Positions 27,126-36,244 of a DNA stretch of 41,578 nt are shown here, piece after piece. Numbering within the stretch: the stretch's first letter is position 1; each line of letters opens with the position of its first letter. The stretch lies in NCBI GenBank assembly GCA_030669415.1, contig DAOVDS010000003.1, positions 1 through 41,578 on the forward strand. Reading direction: 5' to 3'. The notes under the pieces are model-generated. The model had not been told where the DNA came from, did no database searches, and saw nothing but the letters and a program-made list of their open reading frames with translations. The DNA comes from a bacterium. GTDB lineage: Bacteria > Planctomycetota > SKW154 > DAOVDS01. The position numbers and the translations under genes are program-made.

Positions 27126-28343
27126 ATGATGATAAAGCTTATGAGAATTCTGGTGTTCGCTTTTGTCGCGGCTCTCACCGGCATTTCCGCCGTAGCCGTC
27201 ATCAACGCGGGCTACGTTATCCCGGGAACGGCGCCCGTAATCGAGGTTATCCACTTTGTCGAAGAGCCACGCATGGAGCGTCCGGAGCCGCAGCCTCAAG
27301 AAGAACCAGAGGGTATCAGCCTGCTCTGCATGTCGCAGGAAGGCTCACGTCCGCCCTATCCATACACGATGCCGGGCTGGTACCTCGAGATGGAAAAAAT
27401 CCTTGAAAGGAGAATGACCGCCAATTTCGATGAAACACCCGCAAGCGAAGCCCTGAGGTTCGTGAGCGACCTTATCGGCATAAACATTATAGTAAGCCCC
27501 GAGGTAGATACCGAAAGCACCGTCACTCTGCGCGTCAGACAGATAAAGGCTAAGAACCTGCTCAGCCTGATACTGGAATGCATGGATGACCTCTCCTATA
27601 CGCTCAAGCCGGAAGGGGTGTACATATCGTACGACCTGGAGCCTTCGGCAAGAGAGCGGATAAATCGCGCCATCAGGGAAGCGTACTTCGAGCTGCGAAA
27701 GGAACACAAATACCGGCAATTCCTCGAAATACTCAATTCTCCGCAGGAGCACGAGTTCGACTGGACTGGAAAAAGCTCCCGGGAAGCGCTTCTCCAAGTA
27801 TGCAAGACCTGGGGTTTGCCGCTAAATCACTCCTGCTGCCGGTCTTGCAGCCTGAACCTTGAAGCGCCCCGCGGGCGCTGGAATGGCAACGCCGCGGCTG
27901 CCATGGAGCGGGCGCTCGACAATGTCGATTTCTCTTATGTATTCGATGCTGACCTCAACTGCATCGATATTGTGCGCAGTGAACAGGCAAGAACCAGGCG
28001 CTATTGGGACTCTATCGGCAGGACTGCGTTCAACAGGTTCAAGAGCAAAGCCCTTGGCTTCTCCCCGGCCGGGATGAAGCTCAACGATATGGTCAAGGAA
28101 ATAGAAAACCGTGCCGGCATCCTTGTTATTCCCGACAGACGAAGCTGGGAAAAGGACATCACAATCAATCTGACCGCCACGAATCCAACCCTGGGTGATT
28201 TGATTGAGCACCTCGAGCGCGAATATCGTATTGTCGCATGGTACTCCATGAACTTCGAGGTCAATTCATCCTGCTACGAGAATGCGCTGGTGCTCTTCTC
28301 CGAAGACAACAAGAACTTGTTTCTCTGCTCCACCTCAGAGTAG
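27126..28343 (+). CDS. Secreted protein with STN/secretin-N-like domains, no secretin barrel
   Basis: RRMTANFDETPASEALRFVSDLIGINIIVSPEVDTESTVTLRVRQIKAKNLLSLIL, closely patterned like the STN region of the secretin at 10062-12695. Confidence 0.65.
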   Translation: MMIKLMRILVFAFVAALTGISAVAVINAGYVIPGTAPVIEVIHFVEEPRMERPEPQPQEEPEGISLLCMSQEGSRPPYPYTMPGWYLEMEKILERRMTANFDETPASEALRFVSDLIGINIIVSPEVDTESTVTLRVRQIKAKNLLSLILECMDDLSYTLKPEGVYISYDLEPSARERINRAIREAYFELRKEHKYRQFLEILNSPQEHEFDWTGKSSREALLQVCKTWGLPLNHSCCRSCSLNLEAPRGRWNGNAAAAMERALDNVDFSYVFDADLNCIDIVRSEQARTRRYWDSIGRTAFNRFKSKALGFSPAGMKLNDMVKEIENRAGILVIPDRRSWEKDITINLTATNPTLGDLIEHLEREYRIVAWYSMNFEVNSSCYENALVLFSEDNKNLFLCSTSE

Positions 28344-28475
28344 CTTCCAGGTTTCTCCTGACCCAAACCGGCTCGCCTGGCGCGGTCTCACCTCAAAGCA
28401 AGGTAAGTGCCGCATATCGCGGGATATGGGTATCAGTCTGTTGGTTTTTGAGGAGATTTTTGAGGAGATTGCCGG

Positions 28476-28504
28476 TTGTCTGCAGCAGGTGTTTGGCGTA
28501 TAAT
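28476..28504 (+). promoter_or_regulatory. Sigma70-like promoter for fdhE
   Basis: TTGTCT-17 nt-TATAAT. Confidence 0.6.
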
Positions 28505-28505
28505 T

Positions 28506-28556
28506 CCACTTTCGTTTCACCGGAGCCGAAGACACTCTTAAGGAGAACGAAAGTGG
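28506..28556 (+). promoter_or_regulatory. 11-bp perfect inverted repeat spanning the fdhE leader and start codon
   Basis: ccactttcgtt (28506-28516) and aacgaaagtgg (28546-28556); right arm covers the GTG start, SD aaggag in the loop. Confidence 0.6.
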
Positions 28557-29425
28557 CCGACGAGGAAGCACAGACCTGGGCACAGAAGCTCGAAGAGGAT
28601 GTGAAACGGGCGCTGGCGGACATGCCTGAGTACGAAAAAGTGCTCGCGATGTACAGGGAACTGCTCCTTGCGCAGAACGAGGCGAAATCGAAGCTGCCGG
28701 CCGTCGAGGTGGATATGGATGCCGACCGGGCGGCGGTTTGCGCGGATACGGGTGTCACGCTTCTGGGCGAGGTAGATGCGAAGCTTGACGCCGAGGCGGC
28801 CGCGGCGCTCTTCGGCAGGCTCAAGGAGATTGCCGCCGGGCACGGCGAGGAGTTTGCCGAGGAGGCGGGGAAGCTAACCAGCGCTGTCGAATCAGGCAAG
28901 CTCGACGTCGAGGCGGTTCTGGAAGAGGCCTTCCGCGGGCAATCGAGCGAGGAGCTCAAGAAGCAGGCGATGGACCTGGACCTCGACCCGCATTTCTTCG
29001 CCCTGCTTGTCTACTCCAGCATTCGCCCGAACCTCGAGATTTATGCACAGAAGTTGGCGCCCTTGCTTGACGACAAGGACTGGGACAAGCGTTCCTGTCC
29101 CGTGTGCGGGCGGCTGCCGTATATCACGAAACTCGTGGGCGAGGAAGGCAGGCGCGTACTCTGCTGCCCCGCGTGCTCGACCACCTGGCGCTTCCCCAGG
29201 CTCAAGTGCGTCAACTGCGGCATTGACAACCACGAGAAGCTGCGCATGCTCTACGCCGAGGGCAAGTCGCGGGAGCGCTACGCCGACGTCTGTGACAACT
29301 GCAAGAGGTATCTCAAGGTCATCGATACCCGCAAGATGGCCCGCTCGCCGATAATGATGATTGCGGATGCAAGCACGCTTCACATTGACATGCTTGCGCA
29401 GCGCGAGGGGTTTGTTGCGCTTTAG
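28553..29425 (+). CDS. fdhE: Formate dehydrogenase accessory protein FdhE
   Basis: CPVCGRLPYI...CCPACSTTWRFPRLKCVNCGIDNHEKL, CDNCKRYLKVIDTRK (rubredoxin-like Cys motifs); GTG start with upstream aaggag. Confidence 0.88.
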   Translation: MADEEAQTWAQKLEEDVKRALADMPEYEKVLAMYRELLLAQNEAKSKLPAVEVDMDADRAAVCADTGVTLLGEVDAKLDAEAAAALFGRLKEIAAGHGEEFAEEAGKLTSAVESGKLDVEAVLEEAFRGQSSEELKKQAMDLDLDPHFFALLVYSSIRPNLEIYAQKLAPLLDDKDWDKRSCPVCGRLPYITKLVGEEGRRVLCCPACSTTWRFPRLKCVNCGIDNHEKLRMLYAEGKSRERYADVCDNCKRYLKVIDTRKMARSPIMMIADASTLHIDMLAQREGFVAL

Positions 29426-29437
29426 GGAGGACTGTTC

Positions 29438-30214
29438 CTGGGAGCTTCGTCCAAGAGGAAGGTCAAGCGCATAAGGGGCAACGCCGCCCCCCGGACGGCT
29501 GTCGAGAGCATTGTCCGGGAGGTGCCTGTCTCCGTGTACATGAACGGCTCCGAGTACGCGGTGCTAATGGCGACGCCGACCGACCTGAAGCAGCTTACGC
29601 TCGGGTTCCTGCTGGGTGAGGGTGCGATAACCCGGGCCACGACCGTCGAGCGAGTGGAAATCGACCGCCGGGAATGGGTAGTCCGCGTGCAGCTTAGCGG
29701 GGAGTTCGACTCAACCCGCAAACGCGGCCTGGTGACCTCCGGGTGCGCGGCCGTGGCGCTCTACAAGGGCGCCTTCGGACTTGCGGGCGTGGGGCGCGTG
29801 AGGTCGAGGCTGCGCCTCGGCGCCGGAGAGGTTCGCAAGCTTGTCAGCCGGATGATTCGCCGCTGCGATACGTATCAGCAGACCGGCGGCATCCACTCTG
29901 CCGCGATTGCCCACAAGGGTGGCATCCTGCTGTTTGCAGAGGATGTCGGCCGGCACAACGCGGTGGACAAGGTTATCGGGCAGGCATACCTGGACTCGAC
30001 GGAACTGAGCGACAAGGTGCTTCTGTGCACGGGGCGCATATCTTCGGAGATACTAATCAAGGCAGCCAGGAGCGGGCTCCCGGTAGTGGTCTCGCGTACC
30101 TCACCTACGGACCTTTCTGTGAGGCTGGCTAACAAGCTGGGAATCACGCTTATCGGGTTTGTCCGTGGCGGTAATGTCAGCATATACAGCGGCATGCAGA
30201 GGATTGTCGATTGA
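29438..30214 (+). CDS. fdhD: Formate dehydrogenase accessory sulfurtransferase FdhD
   Basis: REVPVSVYMNGSEYAVLMATPTDLKQLTLGFLLGEGAI, TSGCAAVAL, GGIHSAAIAHKGGILLFAEDVGRHNAVDKVIG; start uncertain (CTG or GTG). Confidence 0.9.
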   Translation: MGASSKRKVKRIRGNAAPRTAVESIVREVPVSVYMNGSEYAVLMATPTDLKQLTLGFLLGEGAITRATTVERVEIDRREWVVRVQLSGEFDSTRKRGLVTSGCAAVALYKGAFGLAGVGRVRSRLRLGAGEVRKLVSRMIRRCDTYQQTGGIHSAAIAHKGGILLFAEDVGRHNAVDKVIGQAYLDSTELSDKVLLCTGRISSEILIKAARSGLPVVVSRTSPTDLSVRLANKLGITLIGFVRGGNVSIYSGMQRIVD

Positions 30215-30228
30215 GGGGGAGGAATGAG

Positions 30229-30591
30229 ATGGCGTTCAAGCCGCGCACAAGGCTCTGGATACAGGATGAGAACGAGAAGATTATCTTTGGCACGGGGCGC
30301 GTGCGGATATTGAAAGCCATCGACGAGACCGGCTCCATGAACAAGGCGGCGCGCAAGCTGGGCATGTCGTACCGCACAGTGTGGGGCAAGGTGCACGACA
30401 CCGAGGGCAGGCTGGGCTTCAAACTGATTGAGACCTCCGTGGGCAGTAAGAGGGGCGGCTCGCGCCTGACCCCCGGCGCCCGACAGATGCTGGGCAAATT
30501 CGAGAAGTGGCACGACAAGACCATCGACTACGCGGACAAGCTGTTCGCAAAGCTCTTCGAGGAAACCACCGCCAAGAAACCCCGAAAGTGA
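30229..30591 (+). CDS. ModE-like winged-helix regulator (N-terminal domain only)
   Basis: GRVRILKAIDETGSMNKAARKLGMSYRTVWGKVHDTEGRLGFKLIETSVGSKRGGSRLTPGAR. Confidence 0.85.
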   Translation: MAFKPRTRLWIQDENEKIIFGTGRVRILKAIDETGSMNKAARKLGMSYRTVWGKVHDTEGRLGFKLIETSVGSKRGGSRLTPGARQMLGKFEKWHDKTIDYADKLFAKLFEETTAKKPRK

Positions 30592-30607
30592 GTGAAAGGA
30601 CTTTACC

Positions 30608-33600
30608 GTGCCTCGTACCTGTGCGGCTTGCGGTTCCCAGAACCCCGACAGGGCCAAGTTCTGCATCGAGTGCGGTGCAAAGCTCATCAAAGCGCTCACT
30701 GCAGTAAGAGAGCGGCGCAGCGTGGTTGTCCTCTTCGCCGACCTCTCAGGCTATACAGCCTTCTCGTCCGGACTCGACCCCGAAGAAGTCTCTGAAGTCA
30801 TTGACAACTGCTATCGCATAATGGGCGAGTGCGTCTACCGCTACGAAGGCACAGTTGACAAGTACATGGGCGACTGCGTCATGGCAGTCTTCGGCGCGCC
30901 CAAGGCGCATGAGAACGACACTGAGCGCGCCCTTCGCTGCGCTCTCGATATCAAGCGCGAACTCACCAAATACTCCCTCGCCAACAACCTGAACCTCGAC
31001 ATATCAATTGGAATCAACCCCGGCCTTGTCCTCTTCGGCAGAATGGGCGATGAGCGCCGCAAGGACCATACAGTGCTTGGTGATGCAGTCAACATCGCTT
31101 CGCGTCTTGAAGGAAAAGCCAAGAAGGGGCAGATACTTGTCTCCGAGAAAGTATTCAAGTCAGTGCGCGGCAAGTTCCGCTTCAAAAAGCTTGCGCCAGT
31201 TAGGGTCAAGGGCAAGAGACAGAAACTCAAAGTACACGAAGTAATTGACATTGCCGCGACTGGCGCTTACGAATCAACACTCGGCGCAGGTCTTGCGACA
31301 CTCGTCGGCCGCGACGCTGAAATCAAAAAAATCGCCCGCATTCTCACGTCCGTTAGACAAATTCCAAAGCCCCGCCGTTCATCGGCGGGGTTGGTCTCCG
31401 AAAAACCAACCGGCTCCGGCCGCATACTCGCAATCTCCGGTGAGGCAGGCGTGGGAAAGAGCCGCATGGTTTTTGAGACACGCCAGCTTGCCGAAAAACG
31501 CGGATATACTTTCCTTCGCGGCGGCTGCGACTCATTCGGCGCTAACCGCCCGTTCCGGCCCTTTGCCAACCTCATGCGCTCATACCTCAACGTTGCAGAA
31601 GGCGAAGATGAAATCACCGCCAAAGACAAGATTGAAAACGGCATGGCGGAAGTTTTCAGCAAGGAAGAGCAGCTTGAAGACCGCATCGGCGCCTTTGGAT
31701 TCCTTCTCGGCTATGAGTACGAAGACTCGCTCATGTCAAAGCTTGAAGGCAAGGCGAAGATTGACCACCTGACAGACTCGCTCGACAAGTTCTTCTTCAA
31801 GCTGGCAGAAAAAACGCCGCTTATTGTCGCTATCGAAGACCTGCACTGGGTTGACCCCTCGACGGTTGACTACCTCGACCGGCTCAGACGCCAGATAGCG
31901 GACAAACCCATCCTGCTTCTCCTTGTCTACCGCCCGCAGTTCGAGCACAAGTGGCGCAAGGTAAAAAGGTACGCAGAAATCCATCTTGAGCCATTGTCAC
32001 TCAACGATGTTACGGAATTCATCAAATCCATTCTCATTGCCGAAAGCCTGCCAAAGGGCCTTGCGAAACTGATACTCGCCAAAACCAGTGGCAACCCTTT
32101 CTTCATTGAAGAGATAATAAAGAGCCTTCTTCAGCGCGGCATACTCCACATTATCGGCAACAAGCCGGAGCTGACGGTCAGCCTGAATGACATTGAGATA
32201 CCGGACACCGTCCAAGGCGTAATTATGGCGCGTGTTGACGCGCTCGAAGCGAACACCCGCCGTGCACTCCAGGAAGCTTCAGTCATAGGCGAGACATTCC
32301 TGCTAAAGATCCTTGAGGAGGTTTCCACAGTCCGTGAGAAACTGGATACCCACCTTGCAGACCTCGAGCAGTTTGAGCTGATTTTCGAGAAGTCACGCAT
32401 CCCTGAAATCGAGTACATGTTCAAGCATGTTCTTACCCGCGATGTGCTCTACAACTCGATAACAAGAAAGAGACGCAAAGAGCTGCACAAAGCGATAGCG
32501 CAGTGCATTGAGCGCATCTGGAAAGACAACCTTACGCGCTTCTACGCCGACCTTGCACACCACTATGAGCTTGAAGGTAAAACTGACAAGGAAGTTGACT
32601 ATCTAGTCAAGGAAGCCAAGCGCCTTCTGGAAGTATCTTCATTTCTGGAAGCACGCGCACTCTTCGAAAAGGCTAACTCTAAGATTCAGAAGGTGGATAC
32701 CCGCTATATCTATAACGCAATAGGGATTGCCTCAATCGAAAGGAGAATCGGCAGACCACAAGAAGCTATAAGGATCCTCGACACGTTGGAGAAGCGATCT
32801 TTGGAGCCCGTTCTTGCTGCTAAGGCCGCTCTTGTGAGGGGATTAGTTTTGTGGGGAACAGGTGCTTATGACGAGGCTATTAGGAAATATGCGTTCGCCC
32901 TGAAAGTATTTGAGGAGACAAATAGCCATCGGGAGTTAGCAAGGACCTTGAATCTCATCGGTGTTGTTCATTGGAATCTGAATGAGCTCGGGAAGGCAGG
33001 TGAGTTCTTTGAGAAAAGCATAGAGGTCTACAAGAGCATAGGCGAGGAGAGTGGACTATCTTTTGTGCTGGAGAACTTGGGTGGTCTTCGCGGATCGCTC
33101 GAATACCTCCACGAGGCCCTTAATCTTGCAAATAAGACAGGCAATCGGGTAGCCGTAGCGGGGATTCTGAACGATATCGGCGTCGTCTACGCCAGACGAG
33201 GTGAACACAGTACCGCGCTTGACCATTATCGCAGAAGCCTGAGAATACACGAGGAAGTAGGTAACCGACGAGGTGTGGCAATTGCACTGTTCAACATTGG
33301 ATCCAAACAGTGTGATCAGGGTCAGTACTCTGCTGGCTATAATTCTTTTCGAAGAAGCCTTGCTACATTTGAGGAAGTCGATGACAGGAGAAACGCAGCC
33401 GGCGTGTTCAGCAATATGGGTGCCCTTTGTAGTGCTTGCGGTGATTATGATACGGCGCTACGCCATTTCGGTGAAAGTGCCAAAAGGTGGAAACGCTTGG
33501 GTCTCAAACGTAAGATTGCTGGCAACTACGTAGAGCAAGCGGCAGTTCTTCTAGAAAAAAATGACATGCCGGGATCACTCAAAGTACTGAAAAAAGCACA

Positions 33601-34075
33601 ACGTATTCTATCTTCTGAGAGTTGGAAGAGAAGATTGGCGGAGGTCTTCCTGCTGAAAGCACGGGCGTTGTCAATTGAAAGGAATTATGAGGCCGCAATT
33701 CAGGAAGCAGAAAAAGGCTGGAGACTTGCAGAAGAGAGCGAGAACCCGGAATTGATTCTTGTGGCACAGATTACACTTGGAGCAACCTATACAATGACAG
33801 GTGAGACAGAGAAGGCAGATAGAGCATTCAAGGAAAGTCGGAGGATAGCCAGTAAGATGCATCCCAATGCGGGTGCGGAGGTCTATTACGAATACGGCAA
33901 GTTCCTGTTCGAGCAGTGGAAGCAGCACAGCAGGAAGCGCGACAAAGACAAGGCCAAAAAGATACTCATACGCGCCAAGGAACTCTACGACTACCGTGTC
34001 AAGCATGGCTACCGCCGCAAGGAGCTTGACGAAATCAACTCCATGCTAACTGAGATAGAGAAAAAGCGGAGATGA
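30608..34075 (+). CDS. Zinc-ribbon + class III nucleotide cyclase + AAA ATPase + TPR protein
   Basis: CAACGSQNPDRAKFCIECG; VVVLFADLSGYTAFSS...GDCVMAVFGAP; ISGEAGVGKSRMVFE (Walker A); TPR repeats to the C-terminus. Confidence 0.88.
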   Translation: MPRTCAACGSQNPDRAKFCIECGAKLIKALTAVRERRSVVVLFADLSGYTAFSSGLDPEEVSEVIDNCYRIMGECVYRYEGTVDKYMGDCVMAVFGAPKAHENDTERALRCALDIKRELTKYSLANNLNLDISIGINPGLVLFGRMGDERRKDHTVLGDAVNIASRLEGKAKKGQILVSEKVFKSVRGKFRFKKLAPVRVKGKRQKLKVHEVIDIAATGAYESTLGAGLATLVGRDAEIKKIARILTSVRQIPKPRRSSAGLVSEKPTGSGRILAISGEAGVGKSRMVFETRQLAEKRGYTFLRGGCDSFGANRPFRPFANLMRSYLNVAEGEDEITAKDKIENGMAEVFSKEEQLEDRIGAFGFLLGYEYEDSLMSKLEGKAKIDHLTDSLDKFFFKLAEKTPLIVAIEDLHWVDPSTVDYLDRLRRQIADKPILLLLVYRPQFEHKWRKVKRYAEIHLEPLSLNDVTEFIKSILIAESLPKGLAKLILAKTSGNPFFIEEIIKSLLQRGILHIIGNKPELTVSLNDIEIPDTVQGVIMARVDALEANTRRALQEASVIGETFLLKILEEVSTVREKLDTHLADLEQFELIFEKSRIPEIEYMFKHVLTRDVLYNSITRKRRKELHKAIAQCIERIWKDNLTRFYADLAHHYELEGKTDKEVDYLVKEAKRLLEVSSFLEARALFEKANSKIQKVDTRYIYNAIGIASIERRIGRPQEAIRILDTLEKRSLEPVLAAKAALVRGLVLWGTGAYDEAIRKYAFALKVFEETNSHRELARTLNLIGVVHWNLNELGKAGEFFEKSIEVYKSIGEESGLSFVLENLGGLRGSLEYLHEALNLANKTGNRVAVAGILNDIGVVYARRGEHSTALDHYRRSLRIHEEVGNRRGVAIALFNIGSKQCDQGQYSAGYNSFRRSLATFEEVDDRRNAAGVFSNMGALCSACGDYDTALRHFGESAKRWKRLGLKRKIAGNYVEQAAVLLEKNDMPGSLKVLKKAQRILSSESWKRRLAEVFLLKARALSIERNYEAAIQEAEKGWRLAEESENPELILVAQITLGATYTMTGETEKADRAFKESRRIASKMHPNAGAEVYYEYGKFLFEQWKQHSRKRDKDKAKKILIRAKELYDYRVKHGYRRKELDEINSMLTEIEKKRR

Positions 34076-35155
34076 TTATCGGTCGCCTTTGAGCGCTTTG
34101 AAGGATTTTTCGTAGAATTCCTGCTCGGCCTTAAAGCCGTGTTCCTTGCAGAATTCGGCCAGCTTGCGGTAGCGTGTGACCGGGTCGGTTTCTGTCGCCC
34201 AGCAGACCTTGGCCATACATTCCGGGCAGAGCCACAGGGGTTGGCGGTCGGCCTCGGCCATGTTGTTGCTTCCGCACATGTTGCACTCGTAGGCGATGCA
34301 GTGCAGTATGGAGAACATGTGTCCCGTCTCGTGGGTGGAGACCTTCATGGTGCGAAGCAGTGCGAGCTTGAACGTATCCTCGCTCACCGCGGGGTTGCCG
34401 AAGCGGTAGATTGACCAGACGCCCACGCGGTTTACGAGGGATGCCTGTCCGAAGACGAAGTTCCACCCGCGCCCCGGCCAGAGGTCCGATGATGTGAAGG
34501 CGATGTAGGCGGCAGCGTCATCAGGCAGGCGGGGGTAGAGCACTTTGTCGAGCACGTATGTCGAGAGGATTTGCTTGATTCTGTCGCCCTTGCTGTCCGT
34601 CCAGGTGGGATGGAACCGGCGGGCCTCGGCAGGGATTACCGAAAGAGGCATATCCTCCTTGATTTTTACCGGAAGGCTAAAGTAGCGGCCCATGAAGTCG
34701 GCGGTGAGGGTCACAATCTTTCGCTGGGCATTGGAGAACTCGCCGAGTGGCTGTATGTAGAGCGTGTTTCGCTTGCCCCGGACAGTAACGGGCTTTATCG
34801 CCAGGTATTCCTTGAAAGTCTGTCCGCGCTCGGGGTGGCTTTCGAGCCAGTCGCCCGGCTGGATGGGGCCCAGCTCATTGTGGAGCGGGCGCAGCTTCTC
34901 GATTGCGGCCTTGAGCTGGCGCCCCGTCGGCGTGGCCCTCAGAGAGGCGACTTCATCTTCATTGAGCGCAGGGATTATGCCTGTTTCCCCCGGCTGTACG
35001 CGCGGGGCCGGGCGGGTGCAGAAATAGAGCAGAGAGAAGGCAGCGAGTACGGCAAGTAGAATCACCCTTCGCAGGGCGCTGCCGCGCTCTGATTTCCGGC
35101 TTTTGCGTGAGGGTTCCACCAGTGAGAGTATACAACACGAAGCCTGTGCGCGCAA
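34076..35155 (-). CDS. Archaemetzincin-family zinc metalloprotease with N-terminal membrane anchor
   Basis: HETGHMFSILHCIAYECNM...CPEC (HExxHxxxxxHC-x4-CxM...CxxC). Confidence 0.85.
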   Translation of the reverse strand: MRAQASCCILSLVEPSRKSRKSERGSALRRVILLAVLAAFSLLYFCTRPAPRVQPGETGIIPALNEDEVASLRATPTGRQLKAAIEKLRPLHNELGPIQPGDWLESHPERGQTFKEYLAIKPVTVRGKRNTLYIQPLGEFSNAQRKIVTLTADFMGRYFSLPVKIKEDMPLSVIPAEARRFHPTWTDSKGDRIKQILSTYVLDKVLYPRLPDDAAAYIAFTSSDLWPGRGWNFVFGQASLVNRVGVWSIYRFGNPAVSEDTFKLALLRTMKVSTHETGHMFSILHCIAYECNMCGSNNMAEADRQPLWLCPECMAKVCWATETDPVTRYRKLAEFCKEHGFKAEQEFYEKSFKALKGDR

Positions 35156-35173
35156 GTCTCACGGAGGCGGGAA

Positions 35174-36244
35174 TCACTTGAAGTTGTGTTTGTTCTTGTC
35201 CCACCAGTCCCGCCACGTCTTCTGCGCCTTCTTGAGCTCATCGGGGAGCTTCTGTTCCTTTTCGCCGAATGCGTAGGGGCGCTCGATGAAGTCATGCGTC
35301 AGCTTCTGGCCGGTCTGGAAGTAGAGAGCCCTTATGGCTTCGGCGCTGACCTTCTGGGACTTGTCGGTGATGGCCTCAATAAGGACGGGGATGGACTCGC
35401 GCGCCTTGTTCTTCTTAAACGCCATGGCGGCGCCCCAGCGCACCACCGCGTCCGCATCCTCTACCGCCACGACGAGGTCGAGCTTGGCCTGCGCGGGGCC
35501 CAGCTCGGCAAGCGCGATGGCGCAGCGGAAGCGCACGGTCGGGTCCTGCGCCTTGTCGCGAAGGAGAGTTATCAGCTTCGGCACCGCCTCTTTCACACGC
35601 ATCTCGGCGAGCGCGTTTACGGCCGAGAGCTTTGGCACAACCCAGTGCTCCCTTGACAGCAGCGACATGATATCGGGGATTGCCTCCTTGATGTTGAGCT
35701 TGCGTACGATGTAGATGCCTCTCCTGTTCTCGCGGTACTTGTAAGAGCCGCGTTTTTCCAGCGCGCGCAGCTTCTCGAAGATTGCCTGGGCCGTCTTTTG
35801 CGAGCGTTTCCCGATTTCGATAAGCGCGTAGGAGGCGTGGGCCTGGATGTCCTCGTTCTTGTCGGTGAGCAGGGCAATGAGCGGGTCTGCAAGCGATGTG
35901 TCCCCCGTCCTGCCAGCCGCTATGCAGCCGAGTATGCAGAGCTGGTCCTGCCTGACTCCCAGCAGTTTCCTTATGAAGGGGACAGCCCTGCGGCCATCGT
36001 TGAGGAGCTTCTTCTTCAGAATGATGTAGGTGTGGAACCTGTTGTACCTCTCGTCTGTGCCGTCGCCCCACCGAAGGACATCGTGGTCCTCGCTGACAAA
36101 CCCCCTGGGCGCTCTGCCCTCGCGGTACATGGCGGCAAGCGTCTCGAGGTCGGAGGGCGGCTTCCTGTCAGCGGGCGTAACGGTCGCGCAGCCGAAACAG
36201 GCAAAGCAGAGCAGTACGGAAATCAACTTCAGTCTTTTCATCAC
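35174..36244 (-). CDS. HEAT-repeat lipoprotein
   Basis: Lipobox CFACFGC; repeated AxxALxxIG/LxDxxxxVRxxAAxAL units. Confidence 0.75.
   Translation of the reverse strand: MMKRLKLISVLLCFACFGCATVTPADRKPPSDLETLAAMYREGRAPRGFVSEDHDVLRWGDGTDERYNRFHTYIILKKKLLNDGRRAVPFIRKLLGVRQDQLCILGCIAAGRTGDTSLADPLIALLTDKNEDIQAHASYALIEIGKRSQKTAQAIFEKLRALEKRGSYKYRENRRGIYIVRKLNIKEAIPDIMSLLSREHWVVPKLSAVNALAEMRVKEAVPKLITLLRDKAQDPTVRFRCAIALAELGPAQAKLDLVVAVEDADAVVRWGAAMAFKKNKARESIPVLIEAITDKSQKVSAEAIRALYFQTGQKLTHDFIERPYAFGEKEQKLPDELKKAQKTWRDWWDKNKHNFK

Noticed and set aside
29423-29425. Pyrrolysine (TAG) in an FdhE-FdhD fusion
   Set aside because: No supporting element or machinery visible; a non-ATG start for fdhD is simpler.
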